NCBI RefSeq assembly: GCF_003386535.1
Contig: NZ_QTTN01000002.1
Coordinates: 124,001 to 188,000 of the forward strand
Direction: 5' to 3'
Length of the DNA stretch: 64,000 nt
Source: Paenibacillus taihuensis
Lineage (GTDB): Bacteria > Bacillota > Bacilli > Paenibacillales > Paenibacillaceae
Below, one piece after another: positions 36,645-44,400 of this stretch (its first letter is position 1; each line of letters opens with the position of its first letter). The position numbers and the translations under genes are program-made. The notes below the pieces were generated by a model. It saw only the letters and a list, made by a program, of their open reading frames with translations, did no database searches and was not told the origin of the DNA.

Positions 36645-39600
36645 TGTTCATTCCCCTCCTGTTCCTTCTCATTCGGCTTCTCGCCTGGTTCGAACTCTTC
36701 ATCTTCCGCCGAAGCGAGCAGGTCCCACACTTCGTCTTTGCCCGGTTTGTTCAGCTTCGTATAGCAGTTTCCATCGATCAGTGGATCAAAATGGCAAACC
36801 GGCTTATAGGCACAGAACTGGCACGGCGTCTTCCCGCCGAGCCGGTACGGCGTGATCGATACGTCGCCGCCAGCAATTCGCTCGCCGATCCGGCGCAGCG
36901 TGCCCCGCACAGACTTGCGCAGCGTCGCCCATTGATCGTCAGAGACGACAGAGGAGCTGCTGTAGAAGCCGCCATCCCGCTTCAGTGCGAGCGGAAGCAG
37001 CTCGGAATAGCCGGTATTTAGCGCATTATCCATCATGCGCACCGTATCTTCGTCAGCGAGCACAAGCCCCTTGAGCTTGAACCGCTTCAATATCTCTGTT
37101 TGTGCCTTCGCCGGCAGCATGCCGTTCGAGGAAGAGAGCATCGGATTGTGCACGTGGAAATAGAGCGCACCGGCCGCTTTCGCCGGCTGGCCGAGCCATT
37201 CCGGCGCATGCGTCAGCAGGACGTCCAGATACGTCAGCATTTGGAGCGCCATCCCATACGCCACTTCCTCGAGCCGCAGCTGCTTGGCGCTCGATTTATA
37301 GTCAATGACGCGCAGCAGCAGACCGTCTGTCGTCTGCGCCGCGTCAACACGGTCAATTCGGCCGACCATCTCCAGCGTTCTTCCGCCAGACAGCGGAATC
37401 GATACCGGAGGCAGCGGTCCTTCCGGGCCAAAGCCGATTTCCAGGCCCACTGGCTGGAACTGCGCGCGCCTTGCATGCTCGCCGAGAATAATCGCTGCCT
37501 GGCTAATAATGTCGCGCAGCTTGCGCGCCACATATTGATGACGGCTGCTGCTGAAAAGTATCTGCGATTGCAGCCGCTGCGCTAGCTCGCCGACGACTTC
37601 TGCGGACAGCTGTCGCAGCTGTTCAGGCGTATACGCACCGAACCTGTCGCCCAGCGTTTCCGTCAAGCGGTTCAACGCAGCATGGAACAGCTGGCCGATG
37701 TCCGGCGCTGCCAGCTTGTACAGGTCTCGCTCACGAAGCCGCAGACCATGAATAGCAAAATGCTGGAACGGACACGATACGAAGCGTTCCATTCGCGACA
37801 CGCTGCCGCGCAGCAGCTTGCCATAGAGCAAATCCGCCGTCTCATGCGAGAGCGATACTTCTTCGTTCGTATATTGCAGCGATCCGACGAGCCGCTGCAG
37901 CTTGTCCTGCCACTGAGGGCGGACAGCGAACCAGTTGTACGCCTCCCACCACATCGGCGCTAGTTCGCCGCCATGCTTCCAGCTGCGAAGCTGCGTGATG
38001 AGATAAGACAGCGTTCGCTCGGGATGCGCCATGAACGACTGCTGCTCCTCTTCCGGCATGCTTGGAATCGGCTCGCCTGCGACGCCCTCTTCCTGCAAGC
38101 CTGGGAACAGATTTTTCAAGTGCCGGATCACTTCGGACGGATGCAGGCTTTTCCCTTCCTCGTCCGCCAGCGGCCAGCTAATCCATAGATGCTTGCTCGG
38201 TGTCGTCAGTGCACCGTAGATCATGAAGCGCTCATCAAGCAGCTTGCGGCGAACGCCTGGCGCCATGACAAGACCGCCATATTCGAGCGTCTCGCGCTCT
38301 GCTTCCGTCAGGACGCCGTCTTCCTGCATCCGCTGCGGCATGACGCCGTCGTTTGCGCCAAGCAAGTAACAGACCGACACTTGGCCGGAACGTGTCCGGT
38401 CCATGCTGCCGATCAGCACTTGGTCGAGCGATGGCGGTACAGAAGCGAGCTTCAAGCTCTCAAGCCCGGTCTCGACCATGCCTGCGAACAGCTCGACTGG
38501 CATCGCTTCTGCTCCTGTCATCTCCGTCAGCTGATCAAGCAGCTCCATTACGCCGTCCCATAGCTGACGATGCTCTCGCGCTTTCAGCGAATTGCCGCTC
38601 GCAATCGCTTTGCGGCTCCAACGCTCCAGCCGATCCGGCGCTTCGATCGAGATGAACAATCGGTACATCGCCTCGCACATTTGACGCACCGTGCCCGCCT
38701 TCTTCAGCTCTCTCGTAAACTTGCGAATGACCGGAATGACCGCTTCGCGCGCAGCCATAATAACCTCGAATTCGCGCAGCTCCTTCTCACCCGCTCCGAT
38801 AGGATCGCCTTCGAGCGTATCCCGCGTGAGCGGCTTCCATTGGCTGAGCGTCGTCCAGCGATTGCCGTTCATTCCTGTGGCTAGCGCGTAATTCTCCAGC
38901 AAGTCGAAGCTTTCGCGCGTTAAGCTGCCGTCCTCGGGGATCAGCAGCTCCGTCTTAATGCAGCGGAACACTGCCTCGAACCGCCAGCCATGCACAGCAA
39001 TCTCCAATGCCGATCGAATGAACTCGACAAAAGGATGATGCAGCGCTGCGTTCTTCTGATCGAGAAAGTAGGGTATTTCATAATCGGCGAAAACCGCTTT
39101 AATATAGTCGTTGTAATCCGGCGCATTGCGCACCATTACCGCCAAGTCCCGGTATCTCGCGCCTTCATCCCGCACTCTGCGCACAATGTCCCGCGCTACC
39201 GCTTCTACTTCCGCACGGCGCCCTGCCGCTGCATGAAGCGATACTCCGCCATGAAGCAGCTGATCTTCGGTAAGCGTTAGAGGCTTGCGACCGCCGTAGA
39301 AACGCTCCACGTGCGCAAGCATTGGATTCTCATGGAAACGGTACGGCGTCCCATCCAGAAACACCGGCTCCTCCACCGTCACCCCATTTTCAATCGCGAG
39401 ATCTCTCAGCTTCATATACGTCTCGGCTGTCGGACGGAACAAGTCCAGCTCATGCGGCTGCTCGCCCAGCTCGTAGAGTTTATCGAGGCAGAGCGTGACC
39501 GTCATCGACTTGCTGTGCCTCATAAGCGAAGCGAGCGCGTCAAATTCCTTCGGCGTGAAGCCGTGGAAACCGTCTACCCAAATCTGCGTATCCGCCATCG

Positions 39601-40189
39601 AAGGCGCTTGATGAAAGCCGCGAACAAGCCAGCTCAAATAATCCTCGGCGTCGACATAGAGCCCTTGCAGCTCCTGCTCGAGGTTTTCCGATATTTTCAT
39701 CAGGTCATTCAGCTTGCGTCCGAGCAGCGAGTTGCTCTTCTTCGACAGCTGATGGATGGCAAATTCCGATAGCTGCGTAGCATCGATGCCATACCGCTTC
39801 CACTCCGTCATCAGCTCGCCAAGCCGCTCAATGAAGCCGTGCTGCGTATGTGAACCCTGGAACAGCTGCAGCTGCTCCTCGAGCCGGTGGACGATTTTGT
39901 AGAGGAGCATGTTTTTGCCGTTCTCGCTAATCGGAATGAGCGCCGTGCCGCCCGTCTCCTGCATGATCCGGAATGATAACCGCCGGAAGCTGAGCGCTTG
40001 CGCCCGTATGCTGCCTCTGAGCTGAGGATGGTTAAGCAGTTCGTATTCCGTCTGGAATGTCGCTTGCTCCGGTACCAAAATAACGATCGGCGGCCCTTCC
40101 GGCTGCGCCAGCACCTGCTCTCTGATCTCGCTTAAACAATGGTGCGTCTTGCCTGACCCAGAGCGGCCGATTACAAAACGGAGCGTCAT
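36641..40189 (-). CDS. addB: ATP-dependent helicase/nuclease subunit B
   Basis: AddB, 1182 residues, the Chi-recognising partner of AddA. A degenerate helicase start with Walker A IGRSGSGKTHHC is at residues 7-18; the C-terminal nuclease domain carries the four cysteines of a 4Fe-4S cluster, one in SCPFQHFA and three in CQFCAYKPVC. First gene of the addB-addA-sbcD-sbcC operon. A TAGAAT sequence about 40 bp upstream could be its -10. Confidence 0.97.
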   Translation of the reverse strand: MTLRFVIGRSGSGKTHHCLSEIREQVLAQPEGPPIVILVPEQATFQTEYELLNHPQLRGSIRAQALSFRRLSFRIMQETGGTALIPISENGKNMLLYKIVHRLEEQLQLFQGSHTQHGFIERLGELMTEWKRYGIDATQLSEFAIHQLSKKSNSLLGRKLNDLMKISENLEQELQGLYVDAEDYLSWLVRGFHQAPSMADTQIWVDGFHGFTPKEFDALASLMRHSKSMTVTLCLDKLYELGEQPHELDLFRPTAETYMKLRDLAIENGVTVEEPVFLDGTPYRFHENPMLAHVERFYGGRKPLTLTEDQLLHGGVSLHAAAGRRAEVEAVARDIVRRVRDEGARYRDLAVMVRNAPDYNDYIKAVFADYEIPYFLDQKNAALHHPFVEFIRSALEIAVHGWRFEAVFRCIKTELLIPEDGSLTRESFDLLENYALATGMNGNRWTTLSQWKPLTRDTLEGDPIGAGEKELREFEVIMAAREAVIPVIRKFTRELKKAGTVRQMCEAMYRLFISIEAPDRLERWSRKAIASGNSLKAREHRQLWDGVMELLDQLTEMTGAEAMPVELFAGMVETGLESLKLASVPPSLDQVLIGSMDRTRSGQVSVCYLLGANDGVMPQRMQEDGVLTEAERETLEYGGLVMAPGVRRKLLDERFMIYGALTTPSKHLWISWPLADEEGKSLHPSEVIRHLKNLFPGLQEEGVAGEPIPSMPEEEQQSFMAHPERTLSYLITQLRSWKHGGELAPMWWEAYNWFAVRPQWQDKLQRLVGSLQYTNEEVSLSHETADLLYGKLLRGSVSRMERFVSCPFQHFAIHGLRLRERDLYKLAAPDIGQLFHAALNRLTETLGDRFGAYTPEQLRQLSAEVVGELAQRLQSQILFSSSRHQYVARKLRDIISQAAIILGEHARRAQFQPVGLEIGFGPEGPLPPVSIPLSGGRTLEMVGRIDRVDAAQTTDGLLLRVIDYKSSAKQLRLEEVAYGMALQMLTYLDVLLTHAPEWLGQPAKAAGALYFHVHNPMLSSSNGMLPAKAQTEILKRFKLKGLVLADEDTVRMMDNALNTGYSELLPLALKRDGGFYSSSSVVSDDQWATLRKSVRGTLRRIGERIAGGDVSITPYRLGGKTPCQFCAYKPVCHFDPLIDGNCYTKLNKPGKDEVWDLLASAEDEEFEPGEKPNEKEQEGNEQ

Positions 40190-40424
40190 GAAGCACTCAC
40201 CTTTCTCCCGTATTCGATTCTATTATTCTACCATAGGCATTCCTCTCATTTCACCCTATTACGCAAACATTTGTTCTGATTTGGACGAGGTAAATTGTGC
40301 AATGGACTGATCAGCCATTCGTAACAAATGGTTATAGCTGTTCTTTCGCTTGTTCGCGCACCTCTTTGTATGCGTTAATATAGATGTCGGGGCCGACGAA
40401 TCTTCACGAAAGGAGATGATCCAA

Positions 40425-40457
40425 TTGATCAACCAACACGAGGTGGCTTTCGCGTAA
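40425..40457 (+). CDS. Candidate 10-codon leader ORF
   Basis: TTG start with AAAGGAG nine bases upstream, coding for MINQHEVAFA and a TAA stop. The ribosome site is as good as that of most real genes here, which is why it is listed despite its size. It lies in the 430-bp gap between addB and the HTH gene, followed by an AAGAGGGAGGC / GCCTCCCTTT hairpin (40473-40500). Nothing clear is visible from 40190 to 40400 besides the addB promoter region. Function, if any, is unknown. Confidence 0.4.
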   Translation: MINQHEVAFA

Positions 40458-40515
40458 GCGGAAGTTACTTTCAAGAGGGAGGCGTAAGCTGCCTCCCTTT
40501 CCTACCATAAAAAGG

Positions 40516-40545
40516 ATGACGGATTGAACCGTTTTCATTTATACT
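40516..40545 (+). promoter_or_regulatory. Candidate promoter ahead of the CD3324-like gene
   Basis: ATGACG (40516-40521), 18 bases, TATACT (40540-40545). Moderate -35, good -10. It lies between the 10-codon ORF and a terminator-like hairpin. Confidence 0.35.
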
Positions 40546-40556
40546 GAATGCGTAAG

Positions 40557-40586
40557 CACGATTTCGTTGGTGTGATCGTGTTTTTT
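40557..40586 (+). terminator. Terminator-like hairpin in the leader
   Basis: CACGAT ... ATCGTG stem with a 12-base loop followed by six T. It is upstream of the HTH gene, so it either ends the short leader transcript or acts as an attenuator. Confidence 0.55.
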
Positions 40587-40617
40587 CCATATTAATTAAT
40601 TTTAGGGGGTGTAAGAC

Positions 40618-40716
40618 ATGGTGAACTCGGCTTTCAAAGTCGTTGTTGCAGCTGGCGAAACGAACAAGGAGGTTTACCTTGAACTACAAAAATGGAAAAG
40701 ATGTGCTGCCCCCTAA
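40618..40716 (+). CDS. Candidate 32-codon uORF overlapping the HTH gene start
   Basis: ATG at 40618 with AGGGGGTG seven bases upstream begins MVNSAFKVVVAAGETNKEV and ends at TAA 40716. It overlaps the first 13 codons of the following gene in the +1 frame. The quality of the ribosome site suggests real translation; the peptide matches nothing I know. It could couple or limit translation of the regulator. Confidence 0.4.
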   Translation: MVNSAFKVVVAAGETNKEVYLELQKWKRCAAP

Positions 40717-40972
40717 TTTGCTGAAAGAGCTTCAGCACTATATTCAGGGAGAGCTGCTGTACATCCCGAAGCCGCACAGCGAACGCGCTGCATGGGGCGA
40801 GAAGAGCGGATCCCGCGTCATGATCAAGCGGAGAAATGAAGAGATTTTGCAGCATTATGTGAGTGGAAGCTCTGTGCAAGAGCTGGAGCGGAAATATCAT
40901 TTGTCGAGCGAAAGCATTCGCAAGATCATTATGAAGACACGCAGTGCAAATACAGCCGTTCATGCGCCGTAG
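40679..40972 (+). CDS. CD3324 family helix-turn-helix protein
   Basis: A 97-residue protein beginning at TTG 40679 with AAGGAGG upstream: NYKNGKDVLPPNLLKELQHY, then IQGELLYIPK, WGEKSGSR, and a C-terminal HTH (EEILQHYVSGSSVQELERKYHLSSESIRKII split over about residues 55-88). This is the pattern of the CD3324 family, small Mor-like DNA-binding proteins of unknown regulon in Firmicutes. The frame is open twelve codons upstream, but the TTG has the ribosome site and matches the family start. Confidence 0.8.
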   Translation: MNYKNGKDVLPPNLLKELQHYIQGELLYIPKPHSERAAWGEKSGSRVMIKRRNEEILQHYVSGSSVQELERKYHLSSESIRKIIMKTRSANTAVHAP

Positions 40973-40989
40973 CGGCGCCTGTATAAATA

Positions 40990-41042
40990 AAGAAGAGCCT
41001 CCTGATCGATGCCGAATGGCTGGAACGGGAAGGCTCTTTTTA
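40990..41042 (+). terminator. Terminator after the HTH gene
   Basis: AAGAGCCT ... AGGCTCTTTTT stem with a long internal loop, 18 bp after the stop codon. Confidence 0.75.
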
Positions 41043-41074
41043 CGTTTTCTTGTTAAACTGTGCTCGATCTCCGA

Positions 41075-42430
41075 TTAACGGCTGCGCACTTCGAAGATTC
41101 CGAATTTCAAATAGTGGCCTTCGTTCACGCCGACGATTTGCGGATGATCCTTGCCTGCTGCGCGCCATTCGATCAGACGGAGCGTCTTGCCCGCGTCATT
41201 AGCCGCCGCTTGAATCGTCTCGAGGAAGAGATCCGGACGCATGTGGTAAGAGCAGCTCGCTGTGACCAGATAGCCGCCTTCGTTGACGAGCTTCAGTCCG
41301 TGAAGATTAATATCCTTGTACCCTCTGACCGCGCCTTCAATCGCGCTGCGCGATTTGGTGAACGCCGGCGGGTCCAGGATAACGACGTCCCACTTCCGGC
41401 CAGCGTCGCTGAGCGGCTTCGACGTATCGCCTTTGCCTGCGGCACGATCTTGCCGATCCTCAATACCTTTCACCTGTCTGCGAAGATACTCGAATGCATC
41501 CGCTACTACAAACTCGACACGGTCTTCGAATCCATTGCGGATGACGTTGCGACGTGCAGTCTCGATGGCATGCTCGGACACGTCCAGACAAGTTACCTTC
41601 TTCGCACCGTATTTGCATGCATGAAGCGTAAAGCTGCCCGTATGCGCGAAGCATTCCAGCACTGTGGCGCCGTCCCAGTATGGGAAAGTGACGATTTTAC
41701 CGTTGGCGTTGACTGGTACGAGCTTCTCTGCTTCTTCTACTGATGGCGCAAGCTTTATGCCGCTGCGTTCGCCCCAGCCGAGCATAAGCGGCGCGATCGA
41801 GGCGCGGTTCTCGCGTTGGTCGAAGAAGTAGCCTGTCTTCTGCCCTTCCACGATATCTACTTCCATCTTGAGCCCGTTCTCGAGAATCTCGACGATCCGC
41901 GGGCAATCGCCGTAGAGCACGCCTGTCCGCTGCTCCAAGCCTTCCAGCTCGCGAACCGATACATCGCTGCGCTCGTAGATGCCTTGCGGCGCGAACACTT
42001 CCACAAGTGCAGCTACGATGTCGTCTCTGCGTGCATCCATTCCCAGGGTCAGCAATTGCACGACGAGCACTCCGCCGAACCGATCAACGATCAGTCCTGG
42101 CAAGAAATCTGCTTCGCCGTAGACCATGCGGCAATCCGAACCTTGTACGAAACGGCTGCGGTGCTGCGCGCATTGTTTGAACCGCTCCACGAAGAACGCT
42201 CGGTCCATCGACGAGTCTTGCTTGTATGAGGTGACACGTACTGTAATTTGCGAGCGCGGATTCCAGTATCCTGTCGCCAAGTACCTGCCTTGATGCGTCA
42301 CCAGGTCAACCAAATCGCCCGGCGACGCCTCGCCTTCCACCCGATTGATCTCGCTTGCGAACACCCACGGATGTCCGGCTTCTATTCTTTTTTTGCGATC
42401 ACGTTGTAAGACCGCTTTTGCCCGTTCCAT
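41075..42430 (-). CDS. Class I SAM-dependent rRNA methyltransferase (RlmI/YwbD-like)
   Basis: A 451-residue protein with an N-terminal PUA RNA-binding domain (GHPWVFASEI ... SPGDLVDLVTHQGRYLATGYWNP) and a C-terminal Rossmann methyltransferase (VLECFAHTGSFTLHACKYGA; DPPAFTKSR catalytic loop). These are the marks of the RlmI-type 23S rRNA m5C methyltransferases. ATG 42430 is chosen: AAAGGTGGAG precedes it, while the upstream in-frame ATG at 42451 has no site. An insertion between the two motifs includes a Lys/Asp-rich loop near residue 330. Confidence 0.9.
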   Translation of the reverse strand: MERAKAVLQRDRKKRIEAGHPWVFASEINRVEGEASPGDLVDLVTHQGRYLATGYWNPRSQITVRVTSYKQDSSMDRAFFVERFKQCAQHRSRFVQGSDCRMVYGEADFLPGLIVDRFGGVLVVQLLTLGMDARRDDIVAALVEVFAPQGIYERSDVSVRELEGLEQRTGVLYGDCPRIVEILENGLKMEVDIVEGQKTGYFFDQRENRASIAPLMLGWGERSGIKLAPSVEEAEKLVPVNANGKIVTFPYWDGATVLECFAHTGSFTLHACKYGAKKVTCLDVSEHAIETARRNVIRNGFEDRVEFVVADAFEYLRRQVKGIEDRQDRAAGKGDTSKPLSDAGRKWDVVILDPPAFTKSRSAIEGAVRGYKDINLHGLKLVNEGGYLVTASCSYHMRPDLFLETIQAAANDAGKTLRLIEWRAAGKDHPQIVGVNEGHYLKFGIFEVRSR

Positions 42431-42549
42431 TCCATCTCCACCTTTCTTCATGCATCGCGTTCGTGAGGCTTGTCATGCTCGTCCTGCAACTCGCATACGT
42501 ATTTATATTGGGCACCATCCGGATCGTCTGAAAGGAGCTGTAAGTTGCG

Positions 42550-43539
42550 ATGCTTAGCTCAATCCTCATTCCGATGACACTCGGCTTCATTCTCTTCCTG
42601 CTCGGCATGCGAGCGATGGAGCTTGCGCTTCAGCGCGCCGTGGGCAACCGACTGCAGGTTGTGCTGCTCAAGTTTACCCGGACGCCGCTGCGGGGGATGC
42701 TCGTCGGAACAGCAGCAACGGCTGTCCTGCAGAGCAGCACAGCCGTTACCGTTATTGCCATTGGGCTTGTTAACGCAGGCGTGCTTACTTTCCCGCGTAC
42801 GCTTGGCCTAATCCTTGGTACCAATATTGGCACTTGTTTAACGACCGAGCTCATCGGACTGAATCTGAATCGGCTCGGCTGGCCGTTACTGCTGTCAGCG
42901 CTTGGTCTGTGGCTCGCAACTGTCGTATTCGGCGAGCTCGGGCTCGGCGGCAGCCGAAGCGGCGGGGAACGTAGCCGGCTTCGCCGGTTCATGCTGCCGC
43001 TTCGCAGCTTGAGCGTCGTCCTCGGCGGGTTCGCGCTGCTGCTTATCGGCATCAGCCTCATGCAGTCCGTTGCGCCTGCCGTGCAATCTACGCGATTCTT
43101 CCACGAGTTCCTCGCGCGGGCTGAGGTCAGCGTGTTATGGGGCATGGCGGCGGGCATCGTCTTGACCGCCATGGTACACAGCAGTGCCGCCGTCATCGGC
43201 ATCGTCATGGGCCTCGCCCAGTCCGGCGCAATGCCGCTTCCGATCGGCATCGCGATTGTGCTCGGCGCCAACGTCGGCACCTGCGTCACCGCCGTCATCG
43301 CGGCGCTCGGCGGCACGCGCGCCGGTCGGTTCGTCGCGCTATCGCATGTGCTCCTCAACGTCGGCGGTGCCGCGCTGTTCGCGCCTTTCGCTGCCGAACT
43401 CGGCGCAGCGGCAGCCTGGTTCACACCGTCGCCTGCGGGGCAGATCGCCCACGCGCAGACATTGTTCAACGTGCTCAGCTCGCTGCTGGCACTGCCGCTC
43501 TGTTATCTTCCAAGTCTGCGGAAGCTTACGCCGGCTTGA
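42550..43539 (+). CDS. yqeW: Na/Pi cotransporter family protein (YqeW-like)
   Basis: A 329-residue membrane protein with two inverted PF02690 repeats, each with the signature QSS/HSS motif (VLQSSTAVTVIAIG and MVHSSAAVIGIVMG), as in sodium-phosphate symporters. B. subtilis has yqeW between mtaB and rpsU, and this gene is in the corresponding place but on the opposite strand. AAAGGAG lies 12 bases before ATG 42550. It is followed by the 51-bp repeat array. GC is high relative to neighbours at its 3' half. Confidence 0.88.
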   Translation: MLSSILIPMTLGFILFLLGMRAMELALQRAVGNRLQVVLLKFTRTPLRGMLVGTAATAVLQSSTAVTVIAIGLVNAGVLTFPRTLGLILGTNIGTCLTTELIGLNLNRLGWPLLLSALGLWLATVVFGELGLGGSRSGGERSRLRRFMLPLRSLSVVLGGFALLLIGISLMQSVAPAVQSTRFFHEFLARAEVSVLWGMAAGIVLTAMVHSSAAVIGIVMGLAQSGAMPLPIGIAIVLGANVGTCVTAVIAALGGTRAGRFVALSHVLLNVGGAALFAPFAAELGAAAAWFTPSPAGQIAHAQTLFNVLSSLLALPLCYLPSLRKLTPA

Positions 43540-43549
43540 CTAGCTGAAA

Positions 43550-43840
43550 AAAATATCTGCAAGGATATTCTTTCACTTTTTGCTGTGGTTTTCTGCGAAT
43601 GTGTATCCCCTAGGGATACTCTTACTCTCTTTTCGAGCGTATCCTGCGTATGCGTCCCCCCCAGGGATACTCCTTCTCGCTTTTTAGGCGTTTTCTGCAT
43701 ATGTGTATCCCATAAGGATACTCTTACTCTCTTTTCGAGTGTATCCTGCATATGTGTATCCCCTAGGGATACTCTTTCTCGCTTCTCGAGCGTTTTTCGC
43801 CAATGTGTATCCCCTAGGGATACTCTCACTCGTTTTCGAC
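43550..43840. repeat. 51-bp tandem repeat array (about six copies) with conserved hairpin
   Basis: Exact 51-bp period: copies begin at 43550 (diverged), 43601, 43652, 43703, 43754 and 43805 (partial). The core GTATCCC-cta-GGGATAC forms a hairpin with 7-bp arms in copies at 43601, 43754 and 43805; the 43703 copy keeps 6 bp, the 43652 copy has two mismatches, and the first copy keeps a different stem AATATC/GATATT. A smaller CTC...GAG stem follows in most units. It fills the gap between the convergent yqeW and NUDIX genes; no ribosome site is found for either strand. Confidence 0.9.
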
Positions 43841-43853
43841 CGACGGCCTACTT

Positions 43854-44279
43854 CTACACACTAATCCCCAGCAGTTTCAGCGCACCCGCTAAAATCCGAT
43901 CGTTATTGTTATAACCGGATTGCTTCTGCCTTCTCCACGCTTCGGATGGCTCGAACCATTCCACGCCGCGAATTTCCTCGACCTGCGCCTGAAGCTTGCC
44001 GCCTACCGCCTCCACGAGATAGTAGTGCACCTCTTTATCGACAAGTCCTTTCGCCTCGTGGTTGTATTTATATTTGATCTGGTCAATCGGCGCGACAATG
44101 ACGCCTTCCATGCCCGTCTCTTCCACAATTTCACGCAGTGCAGTCTGCTCAACCGTTTCGCCGGGCTCCATCTTGCCTTTTGGCAGCGAAATCTTGCCAT
44201 AGCGATCTTGAATCAATTGAATTTGCAGCGCACCTTCATGCTTGCGGAACACAACTCCACCTGCTGAAATTTCTTTCAT
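43854..44279 (-). CDS. NUDIX hydrolase
   Basis: A 141-residue NUDIX protein with an intact box GKMEPGETVEQTALREIVEE plus TG (residues 36-57), which binds Mg and cleaves nucleoside-diphosphate-linked substrates. Overall similarity is to MutT/Ap4A-type hydrolases (KISLPKGKMEPGE), so diadenosine polyphosphates are one possible substrate. GGGGGAACG lies before ATG 44279. It sits between mtaB and the repeat array. Confidence 0.9.
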   Translation of the reverse strand: MKEISAGGVVFRKHEGALQIQLIQDRYGKISLPKGKMEPGETVEQTALREIVEETGMEGVIVAPIDQIKYKYNHEAKGLVDKEVHYYLVEAVGGKLQAQVEEIRGVEWFEPSEAWRRQKQSGYNNNDRILAGALKLLGISV

Positions 44280-44329
44280 CCCGTTCGTTCCCCCTTACGC
44301 ACTTCATGAAATTGCTTGTTATGTAGAGC

Positions 44330-44371
44330 AAGGATTCTCTCACCGCCCTAAAGCGGCAGCTCAAGAATCCC
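44330..44371. other. Inverted repeat between mtaB and the NUDIX gene
   Basis: GGATTCT and AGAATCC arms enclose an inner CCGC/GCGG stem. There is no T-run, so it is not a standard terminator; it may stabilise or process mRNA. Confidence 0.45.
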
Positions 44372-44400
44372 TGCAAGTTTACTGTTGCTCTTCGACGTAA

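Noticed and set aside
40259-40474. 71-codon minus-strand ORF in the addB upstream gap
   Set aside because: No ribosome site; it is antisense to the better supported short ORF and looks random.
40514-40543. Sigma-G promoter (GGATG ... CATTTATA) before the CD3324-like gene
   Set aside because: Spacer is 17 and the -10 does not keep TA at the required positions; the sigma-A reading is better.
43550-43840. CRISPR array
   Set aside because: The whole 51-bp unit is repeated; there are no unique spacers and no cas genes.
43503-43914. Repeat-protein ORFs on both strands across the 51-bp array
   Set aside because: Period is a multiple of three, so open frames are automatic; neither has a Shine-Dalgarno site, and both begin at GTG within or just before the repeats.
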